From positions 106,153,262 to 106,217,261 of the forward strand of contig CM061135.1 of NCBI GenBank assembly GCA_030789695.1: a stretch of DNA of 64,000 bases, given 5' to 3'. Position 1 is the stretch's first letter; each line of letters begins with the position of its first letter. The stretch is from Scilla litardierei (taxonomy: Eukaryota > Streptophyta > Magnoliopsida > Asparagales > Asparagaceae). The translations under genes were made by a program, and so were the position numbers. Shown piece after piece: positions 23,401-35,642 of this stretch. The notes beneath the pieces are model-generated. The model had not been told where the DNA came from. It did not search any database and was given only the letters and a program-made list of their open reading frames with translations.

Positions 23401-23464
23401 GGCAGCTCACAAGCATCCGAGATGTGCCCAAGTGCTACATCCTCGACATGTTCCCTTATCCAAG
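23401..23464 (+). pseudogene. Exon fragment resembling leucyl-tRNA synthetase (HIGH-region start)
   Basis: One frame reads TSIRDVPKCYILDMFPYP and ends at a CCAAG|GTGCCA donor. Organellar/bacterial-type LeuRS has KFYVLDMFPYPSG at the start of its catalytic core, so this is probably a captured exon. The piece is short and no other LeuRS exon is recognised nearby, so the call is tentative. Confidence 0.4.
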
Positions 23465-24107
23465 GTGCCATATTTGTCTTAAACTTTCAGGGATAATTCT
23501 GTAAAAAGCTTGAACATTGTGGGAAAGAAATCAAACTTTTTCTTACTGGTCTACTTTTGCTTTAGTTGTGATTAATTTTCCCTTTCATATGAGGAGTTTT
23601 GTGCCACAACAATAATGAAACCCTTCACTACACCTGACAAAAAATGATTTTACTGGTGTCTGCTATATTTGTAAATGTATGTGCATATGTTCAATGTAAT
23701 ATTTTCCATGTATGTACACCAGTTGGTTAGTTTCTGATTGACATTTTCTATGAATAGTGTTCACATATGTAGACATGTTCCAATGTACCCATGCTCCATG
23801 TGTTTTCCATACATGATTTTTTCAGAATTTTCAGTTAATCTTCCATTTCATAAACATGGTTCAGCTGACACGTGCACAACATGTTATGACTTGCATCTTG
23901 AAAATATATGGGGTACACACGTTTGACACATGCCGGCTATAGGAGTCTAGCACTACAAGGCTTCTCGATAGAATCAATATTGAGCATATATATATTTGTT
24001 ATATGAATATGTTAATAATTAATATTGAGCATATATCAAATATGAATTCTGTTGTTAATCCCCATGTTTGGTGTTGGGATTTTGTTTGCTTTTGTTCAGA
24101 ACTCAAC

Positions 24108-24250
24108 ATTCAAAACTGGCGATCCAGAAGGCGGGGCTCACTGAGTTGGCAAAGACAAGCACCGTGATGGTTCAGGCGGTGCCTGAGTAGCACGACAAAC
24201 CAGAAGGTGGAGTGATGTTTGAGGTCAAGCGTAAGGGAAACCGCAAGTAA
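24108..24250 (+). pseudogene. Unidentified terminal exon-like segment
   Basis: After a TTTGTTCAG acceptor a frame reads KLAIQKAGLTELAKTSTVMV, has an in-frame TAG (probably from CAG), and ends MFEVKRKGNRK-stop at 24,250. I do not recognise the protein. Confidence 0.3.
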
Positions 24251-24969
24251 ATTCGATTGTATATTATGGGATTATTTTGTGGACATATTAAGTGTATTTG
24301 GGCTTTTGATCTTTTTATTTGTAAAGTGGCTTGAATTTTGTCTATTATTCTTTTGCTTATTAAGTGGATGAATGAAACCTTTTAAAAAAATTTACGGTTT
24401 GTTTGTTAAGTTTGTTAATGGAACAAGTATGGAGATGGAATTAGATAACCTTAAGTATGTAGATTTATTTCAGTTAAGAATAGTTCTAAGATTTGCATAA
24501 TTTCATTAGCACTTTTATTAAAATAATCAGTTCTTAATGATTACTTCCACATAGCATATCTCATGTTTATGCTCTTAGAAAAGTTATTTGTGGCTCCCCT
24601 ATTTTGGTTAAACTCTATCCGACTGCCTTGACAATCAAAACACACTTATCCTACCTATGTATTGATGACATGATGACTTCCACATGATTGCTTCTGCATG
24701 ATTACTTCCACATGACCTATATATTAAACTCTATCGGTTCTTAATGATTACTTCCACACGATGATGTTAAATCGAGAACATAAAATACACTTTTGCATAA
24801 TATGATTACCCATTCTACTTGCATGTTACAACTTTTCTTAAATCTTTATAAATTCAATCAACATCAGGATTTATTTATACAATTTATAATCTGAATTGGC
24901 CGAAAAAATATTTTTGAAATAAATTTAATTGATATATCTGTAATTATTGATGTTTGTTTAAAATTATTG

Positions 24970-25365
24970 GATCCAAGATTTTGTTCTGCACCAAATTTGT
25001 TGTTCCACGCCAAAGGCGCCCACGCTGTATTTGTTGTTCCGCGCGAAATTTGTTGTTCCACGCCGAATGCACCCGCATCGTATTTGTTGTTCCGCGTCGA
25101 AGCCACCCACGCCGAAGGTGCCGCTAAATATTTTTACGATAATTTGTTGTTCTTTTAAATTTTGGTTGTTGATATAATTTTTTGGGGAACAAAGTTTCGT
25201 GGGGGAAATCTTAAATGAAGGGCGCCCGCGCCGACGGCGCCCGCTAAATGTTTTTACACTAATTTGTTGTTCTGCGCCTAATTTGTTTTTTCATGCCGAA
25301 TGCGTCCATGTCGCTAAATATTTTTACGCAAATTTGTTGTTCCGCGCAATTTTGACCGTGAAAAT
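24970..25365 (+). repeat. 3' subterminal minisatellite of Helitron B (AATTTGTTGTTCCGCGCC units)
   Basis: Irregular tandem copies of TTTGTTGTTCCGCGC followed by GC-rich GGCGCC/GCCGAA segments and CTAAATATTTTTACG. The same units occur in both orientations at 27,740-27,830 and 28,210-28,990, always upstream of a Helitron 3' hairpin. Confidence 0.85.
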
Positions 25366-25410
25366 AATTTTTTGGGGTACAAAGATTTTGCGGGGGAAAA
25401 ACTTAATTGA

Positions 25411-25440
25411 ACCGTGCCCGCGGGCACGGGTTATGACTAG
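25411..25440 (+). other. Helitron B 3' terminus (hairpin + CTAG)
   Basis: A 14-bp palindrome GTGCCCGCGGGCAC, then GGGTTATGA and CTAG, followed by T and the TA-rich microsatellite. Confidence 0.85.
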
Positions 25441-25448
25441 TATATATA

Positions 25449-25487
<39 letters not shown>

Positions 25488-26128
25488 ATATGTATATATA
25501 TATATGTATATACCTATATGTATATACATATATGTATATACGTGTATATACACGTATATGTATATACGTATATACGTATACGTATATACGTATACGTATA
25601 TACCTATATACGTATATAGGTATATACGTATACGTATATACGTATATAGGTATATACGTATACATATATCTATATACGTATGTATATAGACATATATCTA
25701 TATACATATGTATATATGTATATACATGTATGTATATACATCTATGTATATACATGTATATACATACATACATGTATATACATGTATATACATACATGTA
25801 TATACATCTATGTATATACATGTATTTACATACATACATGTATATACCTCTATTTATATACATGTATATACATGTATGTATATACATGTATTTACATACA
25901 TGTATATACATGTATTTACATACATACATGTATATACCTCTATTTATATACATGTATATACATACATGTACATACATGTATATACATGTATTTACATACA
26001 TACATGTATATACCTCTATTTATATACATGTATATACATACATGTATATACATGTATATACATACATGTATATACATATATGTATATACATATGTATATA
26101 GAGATATGTATATAGATATGTATATACA
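25441..26128. repeat. TA/TACATG microsatellite, left part
   Basis: About 690 bp of alternating ATATAC, TATACG and ATACATGTAT repeats. Long Tyr/Ile-rich frames across it are artefacts. It continues at 27,032-27,648; Helitron A is inserted within it. Confidence 0.95.
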
Positions 26129-26690
26129 TCTATATTATAAAAGAGGGATGTTATCAAGAGAAATTGGATAAGAGATATTGGAAAAGATAAATTGGATAAA
26201 AGATATCTATATTATAAAAGAGGGATGTTATCAAGAGAAATTGGATAAGAGATATTGGACATGAGAAATTGGATAAGAGATATCTATATTATAAAAGAGG
26301 TATGTTATCAAGAGAAATTGGATTAGAGATATTGGACAAGATAAATTGGATAAGAGATATCTATATTATAAAAGAGGGATGTTATCAAGAGAAATTGAAT
26401 AAGAGATATTGGACAATAGAAATTGGATAAGAGTGATGTTATCAAGAGAAATTGGATAAGAGATATCTATATTACAAACGAGAGATGTTATCAAGAGAAA
26501 TTGGATAAGAGATATTGGACAAGAGAAATTGGATAAGAGATATCTATTATATAAAAGACGGATGTTATCAAGAGAAATTGATAAGAGAATTTGGACATGA
26601 GAAATTGGATATCTATTATATAAAACAGGGAAATTGAATAAGAGAAAATATAAGAGATGAGATTTTGAGGGATAAAAGAGGAGGTGTGGA
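26129..26690 (+). repeat. 77-bp tandem repeat of a Helitron 5' terminus (seven starts)
   Basis: TCTATATTATAAAAG-like starts at 26,129, 26,206, 26,283, 26,360, 26,466, 26,543 and 26,612: intervals 77, 77, 77, 106, 77 and 69 bp. Every start has the TC dinucleotide preceded by A, so each could act as a 5' terminus. Confidence 0.92.
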
Positions 26691-27031
26691 ATTTTGCACA
26701 TACAACCCCGGTTTTTGTATTTTTGCCTATGGACCCTCCACACACACACACCCACACTTTTTATTCTCATCCCTTCCGGCCATTTTATTTCCAGTTCTAT
26801 GAAGATTTTGAATCTTATCCTACTAGGACAAAGCTTTGTCCTACGTGGCAAGTTTGTCCTAGGTGGTAATGACAATTTTGGGGGGACTTAAATTTTGGGG
26901 GAAAACTTAAATTTGGGGGGAAACTTGAAATTTTGTGGGAACACTTGAAATTTGGGGGAACTTGAAATTTGTGGGGGAGAAAAACTCAGCCATTAAATAA
27001 ACCGTGCCCTATGGGCATGGGTAATGACTAG
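26129..27031 (+). mobile_element. Helitron A, small non-autonomous, with multiplied 5' end
   Basis: 5' end A|TCTATATTATAAAAGAGGG, the usual plant Helitron start; 3' end with a GTGCCCTATGGGCAT hairpin and CTAG|T at 27,031. Length 903 bp, no coding capacity. The first 560 bp are tandem copies of the 5' end; the rest includes an AAATTTTGGGGG-type repeat (26,870-26,975). Both borders abut the same microsatellite, which supports the ends. Confidence 0.85.
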
Positions 27032-27648
27032 TATATCTATATACATATATGTATATACATGTATGTACATATAGGTATATACATGTATGTATATACATAT
27101 GTATATACATGTATCTAGATACATGTATATATATACATGTATCTATATACATATGTATATACATACATGTATATACCTATATGTACATACATGTATATAC
27201 CTATATGTATATACATGTATGTTATATACATGTATATACATCTAGGTATATACATGTATGTACATATATGTACACACATGTATATAGATATATGTATATA
27301 CATGTATATATACATGTGTATATACACATGTATATACATGTGTATATACACATGTATATACATGTGTATACACATGTATATACATATATCTATATACATA
27401 CATGTATATACATGTGTATATACACATGTATATACATACATGTATATATGTATATAGATATATGTATATACATATGTATAAACATATATGTATATACATG
27501 TATATGCATATATCTATATACATATATCTATATACATGTACGTACGTACATACATGTACGTACATACACATATATGTATATACATATATGCATATACATA
27601 TACATATACATATATGTATATACATATATACATATATACATATATATA
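27032..27648. repeat. TA/TACATG microsatellite, right part
   Basis: Same composition as 25,441-26,128, interrupted only by Helitron A. It ends at the 3' terminus of Helitron C. Confidence 0.95.
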
Positions 27649-28139
27649 CTAGTCATAACCCGTGCCCGCGGGCACGGTTCATTTAAGATTTTCCCCTGCG
27701 AAATCTTTGTTCCCAAACATTATTTACACAGTCAAATATGTGCGGAACAACAAATTCGGCGTAGAACAACAAATTCGGCGAGGACGCCCTTGAGTAGGAA
27801 CAATAAATTAGCGTAAAAAAATCGGCGCGGACGCGAAAGGTGGAAGTGCATAAGTGTGTGTGTGTGTGTATGGTGTGTGGGTAAAAAGTGAAATGAGAGG
27901 GTTTTTTAGCAAAAGGGGGAAATATGTGCTACTCTGCGCAAATGTAGTGATTGTGGGGGTTTGAAAACAAAAGCAAAAAGTGGTGGTTTTTCCAAACACT
28001 CATCTCAACCCTTCTTTTACCTTAAATCCTAGCCATTCTTCTATCAACCTCTTTTATCAACCTCTTTATACATCAGCCTGCCATCAGCTTGTCCCAGTCA
28101 GCCCTATGATTCAAAAAAAGTTGTGTTTTAATATATAGA
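27649..28139 (-). mobile_element. Helitron C, small non-autonomous (491 bp)
   Basis: Minus strand: 5' A|TCTATATATTAAAACACAAC at 28,139; 3' hairpin GTGCCCGCGGGCAC then TTATGACTAG|T at 27,649. The 3' end is nearly identical to that of Helitron B; the 5' end is related to those of B and D (TTGAATC..AGGGCTGACT). Its 5' end abuts the 3' end of Helitron D. Confidence 0.8.
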
Positions 28140-28199
28140 TATAGTCGTAACACGTGCCTCATGCACGGTTTATTTAAGATTTTCCCTCGCAAAATATTT

Positions 28200-28990
28200 C
28201 TTCCCCAAAAAATTATTTCACCCTCCAAAATTTAAAAGAACAACAAAGTAGCGTAAAAAATATTTAGCGGCATGGATGCCTTCGGCGTGCATGTCTTCGG
28301 TGCGGAACAACAAATTCGGTGAAGGCACATTCGACACAGAACAACAAAGTCGGCATAGGCGACTTCGGCATGGAACAACAAATTCGGCGTAGAACAGCAA
28401 ATTCGGTGCGGGCGCCTTCGGTGCAGAATAACAAATTCAGCATAGAACAACAATTTGGCACTGAACAACAAATTAGCGTAAAAAATTTAGCTTCTGCGTG
28501 GGTGCCTTCGGTGCACCAACTAAATTTTTTTACACTAATTTGTTGTTCCACGCCGAACTTGTTGTTCTACGCGAATTTGTTGTTCCGCGCCGAATTTGTT
28601 GTTTCATGTAGAAGGCGCCTCTGTCGAATTTGTTGTTCTGTGTTGAAAGCGCCTGTGCCGAATTTGATGTTCCGCGTCGAAGATGCATGTGCCGCTAAAT
28701 TGTTTTACGCTAATTTGTTCTGCGCCGAAGGCACCCTCTAAATTTTTTTTCCGCTAATTTGTTGTTCCGCATCAAATTTGTTGATCTACGATAATTTGTT
28801 GTTCCGCGCCGAAGGCGCCCGCATCGAATTAATTGTTCCGTGTCGAAGGCGCCTGTGCCAAATTTGTTGTTTCACGCCAAAGGCGCCGCGCCGAATTTGT
28901 TGTTCCGTGTTGAAGGTGCATGCGCCAAATTTGTTGTTCCGCGCCAAATGCGCCCTTGCCGCTAAATATTTTTATGCTAATTTGTTGTTC
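28200..28990. repeat. Large inverted repeat of Helitron 3' subterminal minisatellites
   Basis: 28,200-28,508 carries the AACAACAAATTCGGCG units in minus orientation; 28,516-28,990 carries the same in plus orientation. The axis is near 28,510, where AAATTAGCGTAAAAAATTTAG faces its inverse. Both outer ends lead to Helitron 3' hairpins (28,145 minus, 29,060 plus). Confidence 0.85.
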
Positions 28991-29054
28991 TTTTATGTAG
29001 TGGATGTGGAAATAATTTTTTGTGGAATAAATATTTCGCAGTGGGAAATCTTAA

Positions 29055-29083
29055 ATGAACCGTGCCTGCGGGCACGGGTTATG
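29055..29083 (+). other. Helitron 3' end remnant without CTAG
   Basis: ACCGTGCCTGCGGGCACGGG then TTATG as in Helitrons B and C, but followed by GAAGAATT instead of ACTAG, so the terminus is broken. Confidence 0.7.
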
Positions 29084-30204
29084 GAAGAATTTAAGGAAGG
29101 GGTCACGGCATCGGCGTTGGGGAGGAACACAATAATTCAGCGAGAGATAGAGCGAGGAAAGGGATTTTGACATACTTAAACTCAAAAACATTAGTCAATA
29201 ATAAGTAGGGTGATAAAGCAGTTAGCTTGTAAGTAGGTCTCGTGAGATTAAGCTTAAAAACACTTAATCGTTCTGTTCACACCCAAGAGGAGGACCATAG
29301 GGTAGATGGCGGTAAGCTCACCGGACGTGTATTTCATGTGAAAGCATTTAACATGTAATAGGGTAATGTTGGTCCACATTTAACATTGGGACTCAAGAGA
29401 GAAAATTTACCCTTGGTATGGATGACACCCAGAAGAATCGAAGAGATTCAATAATGACATCCAAAGTCATAAGGGAGCCCTATGCCTGCCACGTGTACAC
29501 TGTTGGGTCCTACCTACATAAATAACAGGCCCCAGTGCCATCCAAAGTCATCTTTGAATGCCGATGGATGCTCTTCAGGAGGAGTTGGGTGGTCGAAGGT
29601 GCCGATTGCGAGGAGCAGTGAGGGAGCAGTGAGGGAGCAGCAGGGTAATGTTTGTCACTATTAATTTAGCGTGCAATTTTTCGCTAAAATTTCCTTTTGT
29701 GTGATCATTACATAATCATGGAAAAAGCATTATGTACCATCGATCATTGAAAGCGAGTGTAGTAATGAGCAAGTTTGGATAAAAACTATTGTCGAAACTA
29801 TTGTCTTGTTGTGATATGTATCCAGACATGACTAAGCTCAACTTAACGGTGTTGTTATGGGATAGAACGCTCCTTGGTAAATTTAGTGAAACCCAAACAT
29901 TTCGATCATGAATTATTTAAATATTTATATCTTTTAGAAATATACTTTATAGAATTTATACTTAAATATCTAATGTCATCAGCAACCATTTAAATGAAAA
30001 ATATAGATCCAAAAATGATCGACCTGCTTCTCTTTTTGATGAAGATAATGAAGTGAATGGTGATTATACAAAATAGAGCATGATAATGAAGTGAAGCTTT
30101 CTGGAAAAAGATACTGAAAAAGAAAGAAGTAAACCCCCCCCCCAAATCTCTTGCCCTTACATTTGAGCTGTATAATAAAACTAAGTGCAAAAAATAAAAG
30201 CTCT
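29084..30204. other. No recognised gene in Helitron D 3' part
   Basis: Mixed sequence with short direct repeats (GAGCAGTGAGG near 29,612-29,638). Reading both strands I see no recognisable protein or RNA. Confidence 0.5.
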
Positions 30205-30533
30205 CTAGGCTGCCGGCTTGTAGAGTTTCTCCACAATTTTCTTGAATTCTGCACACAACACAACATAACAAAATAAGATGCATCACGCATCACAACATAG
30301 CAAAATAAGATGCATCATACATCACATACCAGAGATGCACATCTCAAAAAATATAGAAAACAAACCTTCTTGATTGATCCAAAGCACTGCAGCTTGAGTA
30401 TTCAGTGGAAATTCATTGTTCAGTTCTGCATTTGAAAATTCAGCAATCAAACGGAGAAAGAATTTTTACCTCCCAACAGGATCTTAATCGATGGCAGAAT
30501 GGTTCGAACGTCATAAGCCGATGACCATTTATC
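30205..30533 (-). pseudogene. Captured 3' exons of a UBE2C-type ubiquitin-conjugating enzyme (UBC19/UBC20-like)
   Basis: Three exons with proper splice borders: 30,470-30,533 (DKWSSAYDVRTILPSIKILL), 30,366-30,425 (FPLNTQAAVLWINQE) and 30,205-30,247 (FKKIVEKLYKPAA-stop). These match the C-terminal half of plant E2-C (DKWSSAYDVRTILLSIQSLL, SPLNTQAAVLWNNQEEY, KMVEKLY). The upstream exons with the catalytic cysteine are absent, so it cannot conjugate ubiquitin. In the cell the intact enzyme works with the APC/C. Orientation is the same as the other captured pieces. Confidence 0.85.
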
Positions 30534-32503
30534 CTGAAACCAAAGAAGAGCAACCTAACTTCCAACATCAAAACGACCCAATATATGTTTCTCAGGCCCC
30601 CAACATCAAAACAACCCAACGTCAAAATTCGGGTTGATCTCATAAAATTGTATCATAACAGATGCTCATCGGCAAAGAATTATGAATTGAATCAATGCCA
30701 CTGGTGGCACCTCATCTGCATTTGATGTTACAACAAAGATACTTTTCCAGACGATTTGCTTATACATCCAGATTGGACCGTTGGGGGCTGCGTGCATGAT
30801 TAAAATTTATAGTATGTTAAGTCATGGATCCGCTATTGTGACTTCAACCTCGACACCATGGTTATGGATGTGATTTGCTTAACTACTTCAGAAGAGCTAG
30901 ACAAATCAATCACCCTCTTGACGAAGTTCAAACCTATTCCAGGCGTTGGTTCCTGAAATTCTAAAAGAAAACAGGGCTTGAAGCTGAGATGTAGTTCTAC
31001 TTTACAACAAAAATAGTAAAAATGCTAGAAGTTTGATGAAATGAAATCATAATAGGAAAATTGGAAGACCTATGCAAAAAAGAGAAATTGAAAAATCATG
31101 TGTATTCAGTTTCTACTAATCAATCATGCCTGAAAAGGAGTAAAACTTTGAGCAAGCTAGTTAACTTGACCCCCTGATTGTACAGGGTGTTACATGCATT
31201 CAGCTTCAGTCCAAATGAAAGATCAGTTCAATATTGAAACTGAAACCAGCTAAAACCCCAGGTATCTCCAAGCCAGTGAACCTAACCTCTATTATTATTC
31301 AAGAGCTAACGTACCACTTTGACCACTCAACAGATGAAGAAACGTAAGGGTACATGGAATTCTGTAACAATTTGACATTTTAAATATGAGCCCTCAACCA
31401 AACCAATCCTAAAATTAAACCTGTTCAAATAAAAACTTGCTGGACTAAAAATTATTGGCCATAAGCTGGCTTCATCAAGATAAATTCCGATGGTAGGACT
31501 GGATGCTCAAATGAGCTTGCTTGTGATATCTAGTAGTTTTTACGCGCCATGCTGATGATGCATAAATTAGAGAACAAATCACCTATCAAAGGAACCAACT
31601 TTGTAACTTTAATATATATAAGTTACAATACATAATAAGTGCATCCTTCGTATTTTTTGTTATTAGCTCTATGATATAAAGTGGTCTTCATCTAGCGCAT
31701 ATACATTTACGTTTTCCAGTTCTATTGATAAACAACAATTAGGATTTAATTACAGAACACATTGATAACATAATATATGCATATTTTTCATCAACTGTGA
31801 TGTTTGTCATTTAATCAAATGCATCAACATGTCGCCCAGGATATGCTAGGCAACATATCATCCCCTGCCCTATATGCACCCAACATCTGCCATGTAGAAC
31901 ATTGGATATTAAAAACTTTCTCACATCCATGTGTAAGTGAAGAGATGACTAATATTGTCCACGTAAACCATGTGCTAGACATATTGAAACATATTTACTA
32001 CCTTCTTTAGAAAAGTTACGGAGAAAAGTATTTTGTAAACATATATACTCGAGCAATATGTTCCGAGGTTAACAAATGAGACTTTCAATGGACACAATGT
32101 GTGGACAGAGGGCACCCATGGATCCCGTGCCAGATATGATAGACAAATGAAAACCACAAACCTACATTCCCAATTTCTTTCAGCCGTACACATGGATGTC
32201 TTTTTTATTTCATTTTCAGTTGTGTCAGATAACCACTTTATCAAAAAACATAAAACTAATAATTGAAGTTGCCACATAATCGTAAAAAGTTAACATAAAT
32301 TCAGAGTGAGGGATGGGTGGAAATGGGTGTGAGACCTAGAAGTTTGCGGTGCCAAAACATTGCTCCCACCAAAAATAGCATAATGGAGATTGCTTCTTCA
32401 TTTTTTTTGTTTTGCTCCAAAAAGGACCCAATACTCAAAAATGATGATAAGTTATACTAAAGAGAACCTAGATCAAACTTTCATGCCACAGAAAAATGCT
32501 TAC

Positions 32504-32576
32504 CTGAAGAGCGACCAAGAGAAGCCTTGGACTCACTGAGCGATTTAAGGTAGAGCTGGGTCTCAGTTTGTCGTTG
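32504..32576 (-). pseudogene. Unidentified captured exon
   Basis: Bordered by GATAAAAG and CTTCAG|GTAAGC on the minus strand; reads QTETQLYLKSLSESKASLGR. I do not recognise the source gene. Confidence 0.3.
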
Positions 32577-34329
32577 CTTTTATCTAGAAACTCCATCATT
32601 TCTAAAATTCAACCTTCTGCTCATGTCCTAAAATAAGTCTAAAATTATGGCAGATTAATATTTGAAGTCAAACAATACAGAAATTTCATTAAGCTGGTAA
32701 CAGATGAAAATGGGTTGAGTTTCTCAAGTCCTACAGCTAATATAAGTAACTCTAGCAACAATTGAATATTTCTGGAGGGAAAAGAAGTCAAATTGACTTG
32801 GTGTTACATACATGATGGTTTCTTTGTTGAGATGCAAATGTTAATTTCAACTGAATTTCCACACAATGGTTTCCTCAAAATTTTCATGAGGAACACTGTG
32901 ACTAAAGCTTATTATAACACCAACAATTATATTCAAAAAATTAAGTTCTTCAATTTGACCAAGATATGAACATGTTTTAGTGACTTAAGGAACATTAAGT
33001 TTTAAGGCTTTCCATGCAGGGACAAAAACCTGTTTAACAAAGCTATGAAATTTCCACCAACTGGCTCTATATATCACAAAATCAGGAATGTTCACAAATA
33101 AACTTAGCGCCACATATAATGCCTCAATTTCCACCCCAGAATTCTATAGAAAAAAGAAAATACGGATCAGCAAGATGATTTGCCACATTTGTAATAAAAT
33201 TCTCCAAGTGGAGCAAAATTACCAGAAACATTCACTTAGCACTCTAAAAGCTGTTCATATAGCCAAAAAGCTAGTAGTTCTGCTGATTTCCACTACAATT
33301 CAGAAATTACAATGATGTGACATGCCCTCACACAATATCACCTTAATTTCAACAATTGAATATCCATCTCAAACAGGACTCTTTCAATTATAAGAAATCG
33401 TAAACGGAATCACTCTAAAACAATCATGAACACATAAACAAAAAATCTTAACAACAAAACAATCAAAAAAACCCCCCAAAATCTCTCCTGCATTAGAAAT
33501 ACAAATTAAAAGATCAATTTAAACCACAAAAATAATGTTAATGAAGAAAGAAAAAACAGAAAAAAAACAGAGAAAAAAATACCACATTTGTGATTACAGT
33601 TACGATCATTTCTTCCGATTAGAACTTACCATGATAAATGACAAACATATATCAAATGAATCAAACCCTAGCGCCAAACAATAGTGAACCTCAAAATCTC
33701 TTACGACATTAAAATCATAGGCATTAAATTATAACGAAATTAGATAAAAGGAAAAAATTAATAGATCAATCAAAAACATAAAATAAATTGAATTCGAAAG
33801 AGAGAATGGAGAAAGAGAGAAAGAAATAACCTTAAGATGGAATTTTTTGTGAATTGATGTCGATTAAATACTTGATCGTCACTCGCCAGGGGATGTATAG
33901 GACAAAGGAGTAGGAAAGTCAGCTTTTTTTTATTTGTAAAGATGGAATTTTTGGATTGAGTTTTCCCCCAAACTCCAAATCCTATGATACCTGATGCACA
34001 TCCAAAGGAATTTATATTATGACAATTGACAGCAGTATGTCGAAATAATCGATGCTCTATGTCAATTCCTTGATGCAATCTATCCATAGAAAATGATCAA
34101 AACTATCAAAAATAAATCCTATCTATCCATAGAAAATGATACATCAAAATCAACTACAAACATAGGAAAGCAATGGTGCGTTTATGTTCTCATACACATT
34201 TCAATTTTCAAGCTATGCATTATGTCATAGACCCTTAGGACATTATTTTCATCCAAACTTGCTAACATTCATCATAAAGGCAGTTCCCAATTGAGGACTT
34301 AAGTGTAAAGAGATACCTAACACCCACCT

Positions 34330-35537
34330 TGACTTCGGACTTTTTCACCATCATAAATTCTATCATGGCCTCCCAAGATAGCATTTTGTCGACCCTGGCT
34401 GAAAATTCCCTGCAGTTTTAATCTTGCAGTCATGGATTATGATTCCTGTGTTCGTTGTTGTATCCTCTCTTCCTTGAGCCATAATCACATTTTCTTGCCC
34501 AGCAAGCGGTTTTTGTAGTATGATGGTGCAATTCTGCAGCACTGCAGCTACATCTCCAAAGATAAAATCAATTGTTCCATGTATGTCGCAATCCCTGAAA
34601 AATTGCCTCCCATGATCTGCATATAATGTATCTTAGTAGCCGATGAATGAACATTTATAGAATGCGCATCTATCCAAATTACTCCTGAGTGCAACAGCTT
34701 GATGTTTCTCTGGACCAGATGTATTTTGAAATGATATGTACTTGGCTATGAAGTTATCTACAGATATAGCGGAAAAAATAGAAACATATAATTAAGCACT
34801 CTTCAGTACCATAGAGTATGCAAAGAGTTGAACTGATTCTTGAAGGAAATGAATATTGCTCTGTATTGAAAGTACCATCTTTTTGTGATGTTGGAAGGAC
34901 ATGTTGCTTCAAAATAAGATGAATTACAACATATCAAATGCAGCAGAAGCTTGAACCGGTCATCTTGTGTCAAGTTAAAGAAGCTTCCACTCTTCCCCGG
35001 AGATGATAGCTCTCTCATAGCATCGTTCCCGCAAATTCCATCATGTAATCCACCGGATCCACCGCAAATAACTTCCTCAAGTGCCTAAATTCAAAACTCC
35101 AATCAAATCAATATCGAAAATGGCATAATCATCCAAAAAAAATACCAAAATGAATACTACTAAAATTTGTTGTACCTAAAGACCATAGGACAATAATCCT
35201 TCCACCGAAACTCAGCCGACTGATGGGGTGGTGTAACTTAGACCCCTCCAAATGGAACCTCGTCCAAAACTTCTCCCTTGGATCAAAATCCCCAGGTCTC
35301 AATTCCCTCATCTGAGTCCAAGTTGGCTTCCCAATAGAGTACCTAACAATGAATAAACATGTATATAACCCAAATTAGAAAACTCAGGAAAAACAACAAA
35401 AAATCAATCAGGCAACTCATCCATCCACACAAGCAAAAAATCAAACACCGGATGCCCAATTACAGATTCAGCATCAGATCATAATTCTTGTGCCCCTTCG
35501 ATATAGTCTTCCCTGATTTCTTCGCATCTCCGATGCC
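34330..35537 (-). pseudogene. Captured phosphatidylinositol 4-phosphate 5-kinase (PIP5K) piece, split by a pectinesterase piece
   Basis: Minus-strand segments in gene order: SGKTISKGHKNYDLMLNL (35,537 down, with a TAA where Q is expected), then YSIGKPTWTQMRELRPGDFD and REKFWTRFHLEGSK (about 35,345-35,230), RLSFGGR/KDYCPMV-type frame switching (35,220-35,165), [13 protein letters not shown] (about 35,080), [20 protein letters not shown] (35,020-34,945), and finally FMM-VKKSEVK with a splice donor at about 34,360-34,330. This follows the start of the plant PIP5K catalytic domain. Frameshifts and a nonsense codon make it dead. Between TQDDRF and VKKSEVK lies the pectinesterase fragment. Confidence 0.85.
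34368..34770 (-). pseudogene. Captured pectinesterase (pectin methylesterase) exon
   Basis: Minus strand reads [41 protein letters not shown]-stop-DTLYADHGRQFFRDCD, IHGTIDFIFGDVAAVLQNC and STKCYLGRP. These are the PME core motifs: QAVALR, GYQDTLY with one catalytic Asp, DFIFG with the other, and LGRPW. GYQDTLY has Q replaced by TAA (C to T). The N-terminal part and the true C-terminus are missing. It sits exactly inside the PIP5K piece. Confidence 0.9.
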
Positions 35538-35642
35538 CTAAAAACAACACGGACTCCTCCCTCTCCCCATCAACACGGACTCCTCCCGCAGCAAAAATTT
35601 CATGACAGCAGATATTCATATCTCCTATTATCATTACCTCAC

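Larger units (their letters stand above)
18908..25440 (+). mobile_element. Helitron B, non-autonomous, with captured exon-like pieces
   Basis: 5' end A|TCTATTATGCATTTGACAG; 3' end has a GTGCCCGCGGGCAC hairpin followed nine bases later by CTAG|T, the Helitron signature (TC...CTRR, inserted between A and T). No RepHel protein is visible. The first 150 bp match, inverted, the 5' end of Helitron D. Inside, several segments have exon-like splice borders on the plus strand (20,660, 21,379, 22,206, 23,401 and 24,108), as expected when host gene pieces are captured. 18,908-20,659 contains CT-rich promoter-like sequence and a (GA)n run near 20,115 but no gene I recognise; nor do I recognise anything in 21,434-22,200 or 22,406-23,400. 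That one Helitron spans the whole interval is an inference. Confidence 0.65.

Noticed and set aside
25199..26171. Open frames of up to 300 codons rich in Tyr, Ile, Met and Cys
   Set aside because: They run through the TA/TACATG microsatellite on both strands and all frames; length is a by-product of a repeat lacking stop codons. The same holds for 27,049-27,816.
29584..29645. GAGCAGTGAGG direct repeats as a possible regulatory array
   Set aside because: Only two or three copies, no promoter or gene context.
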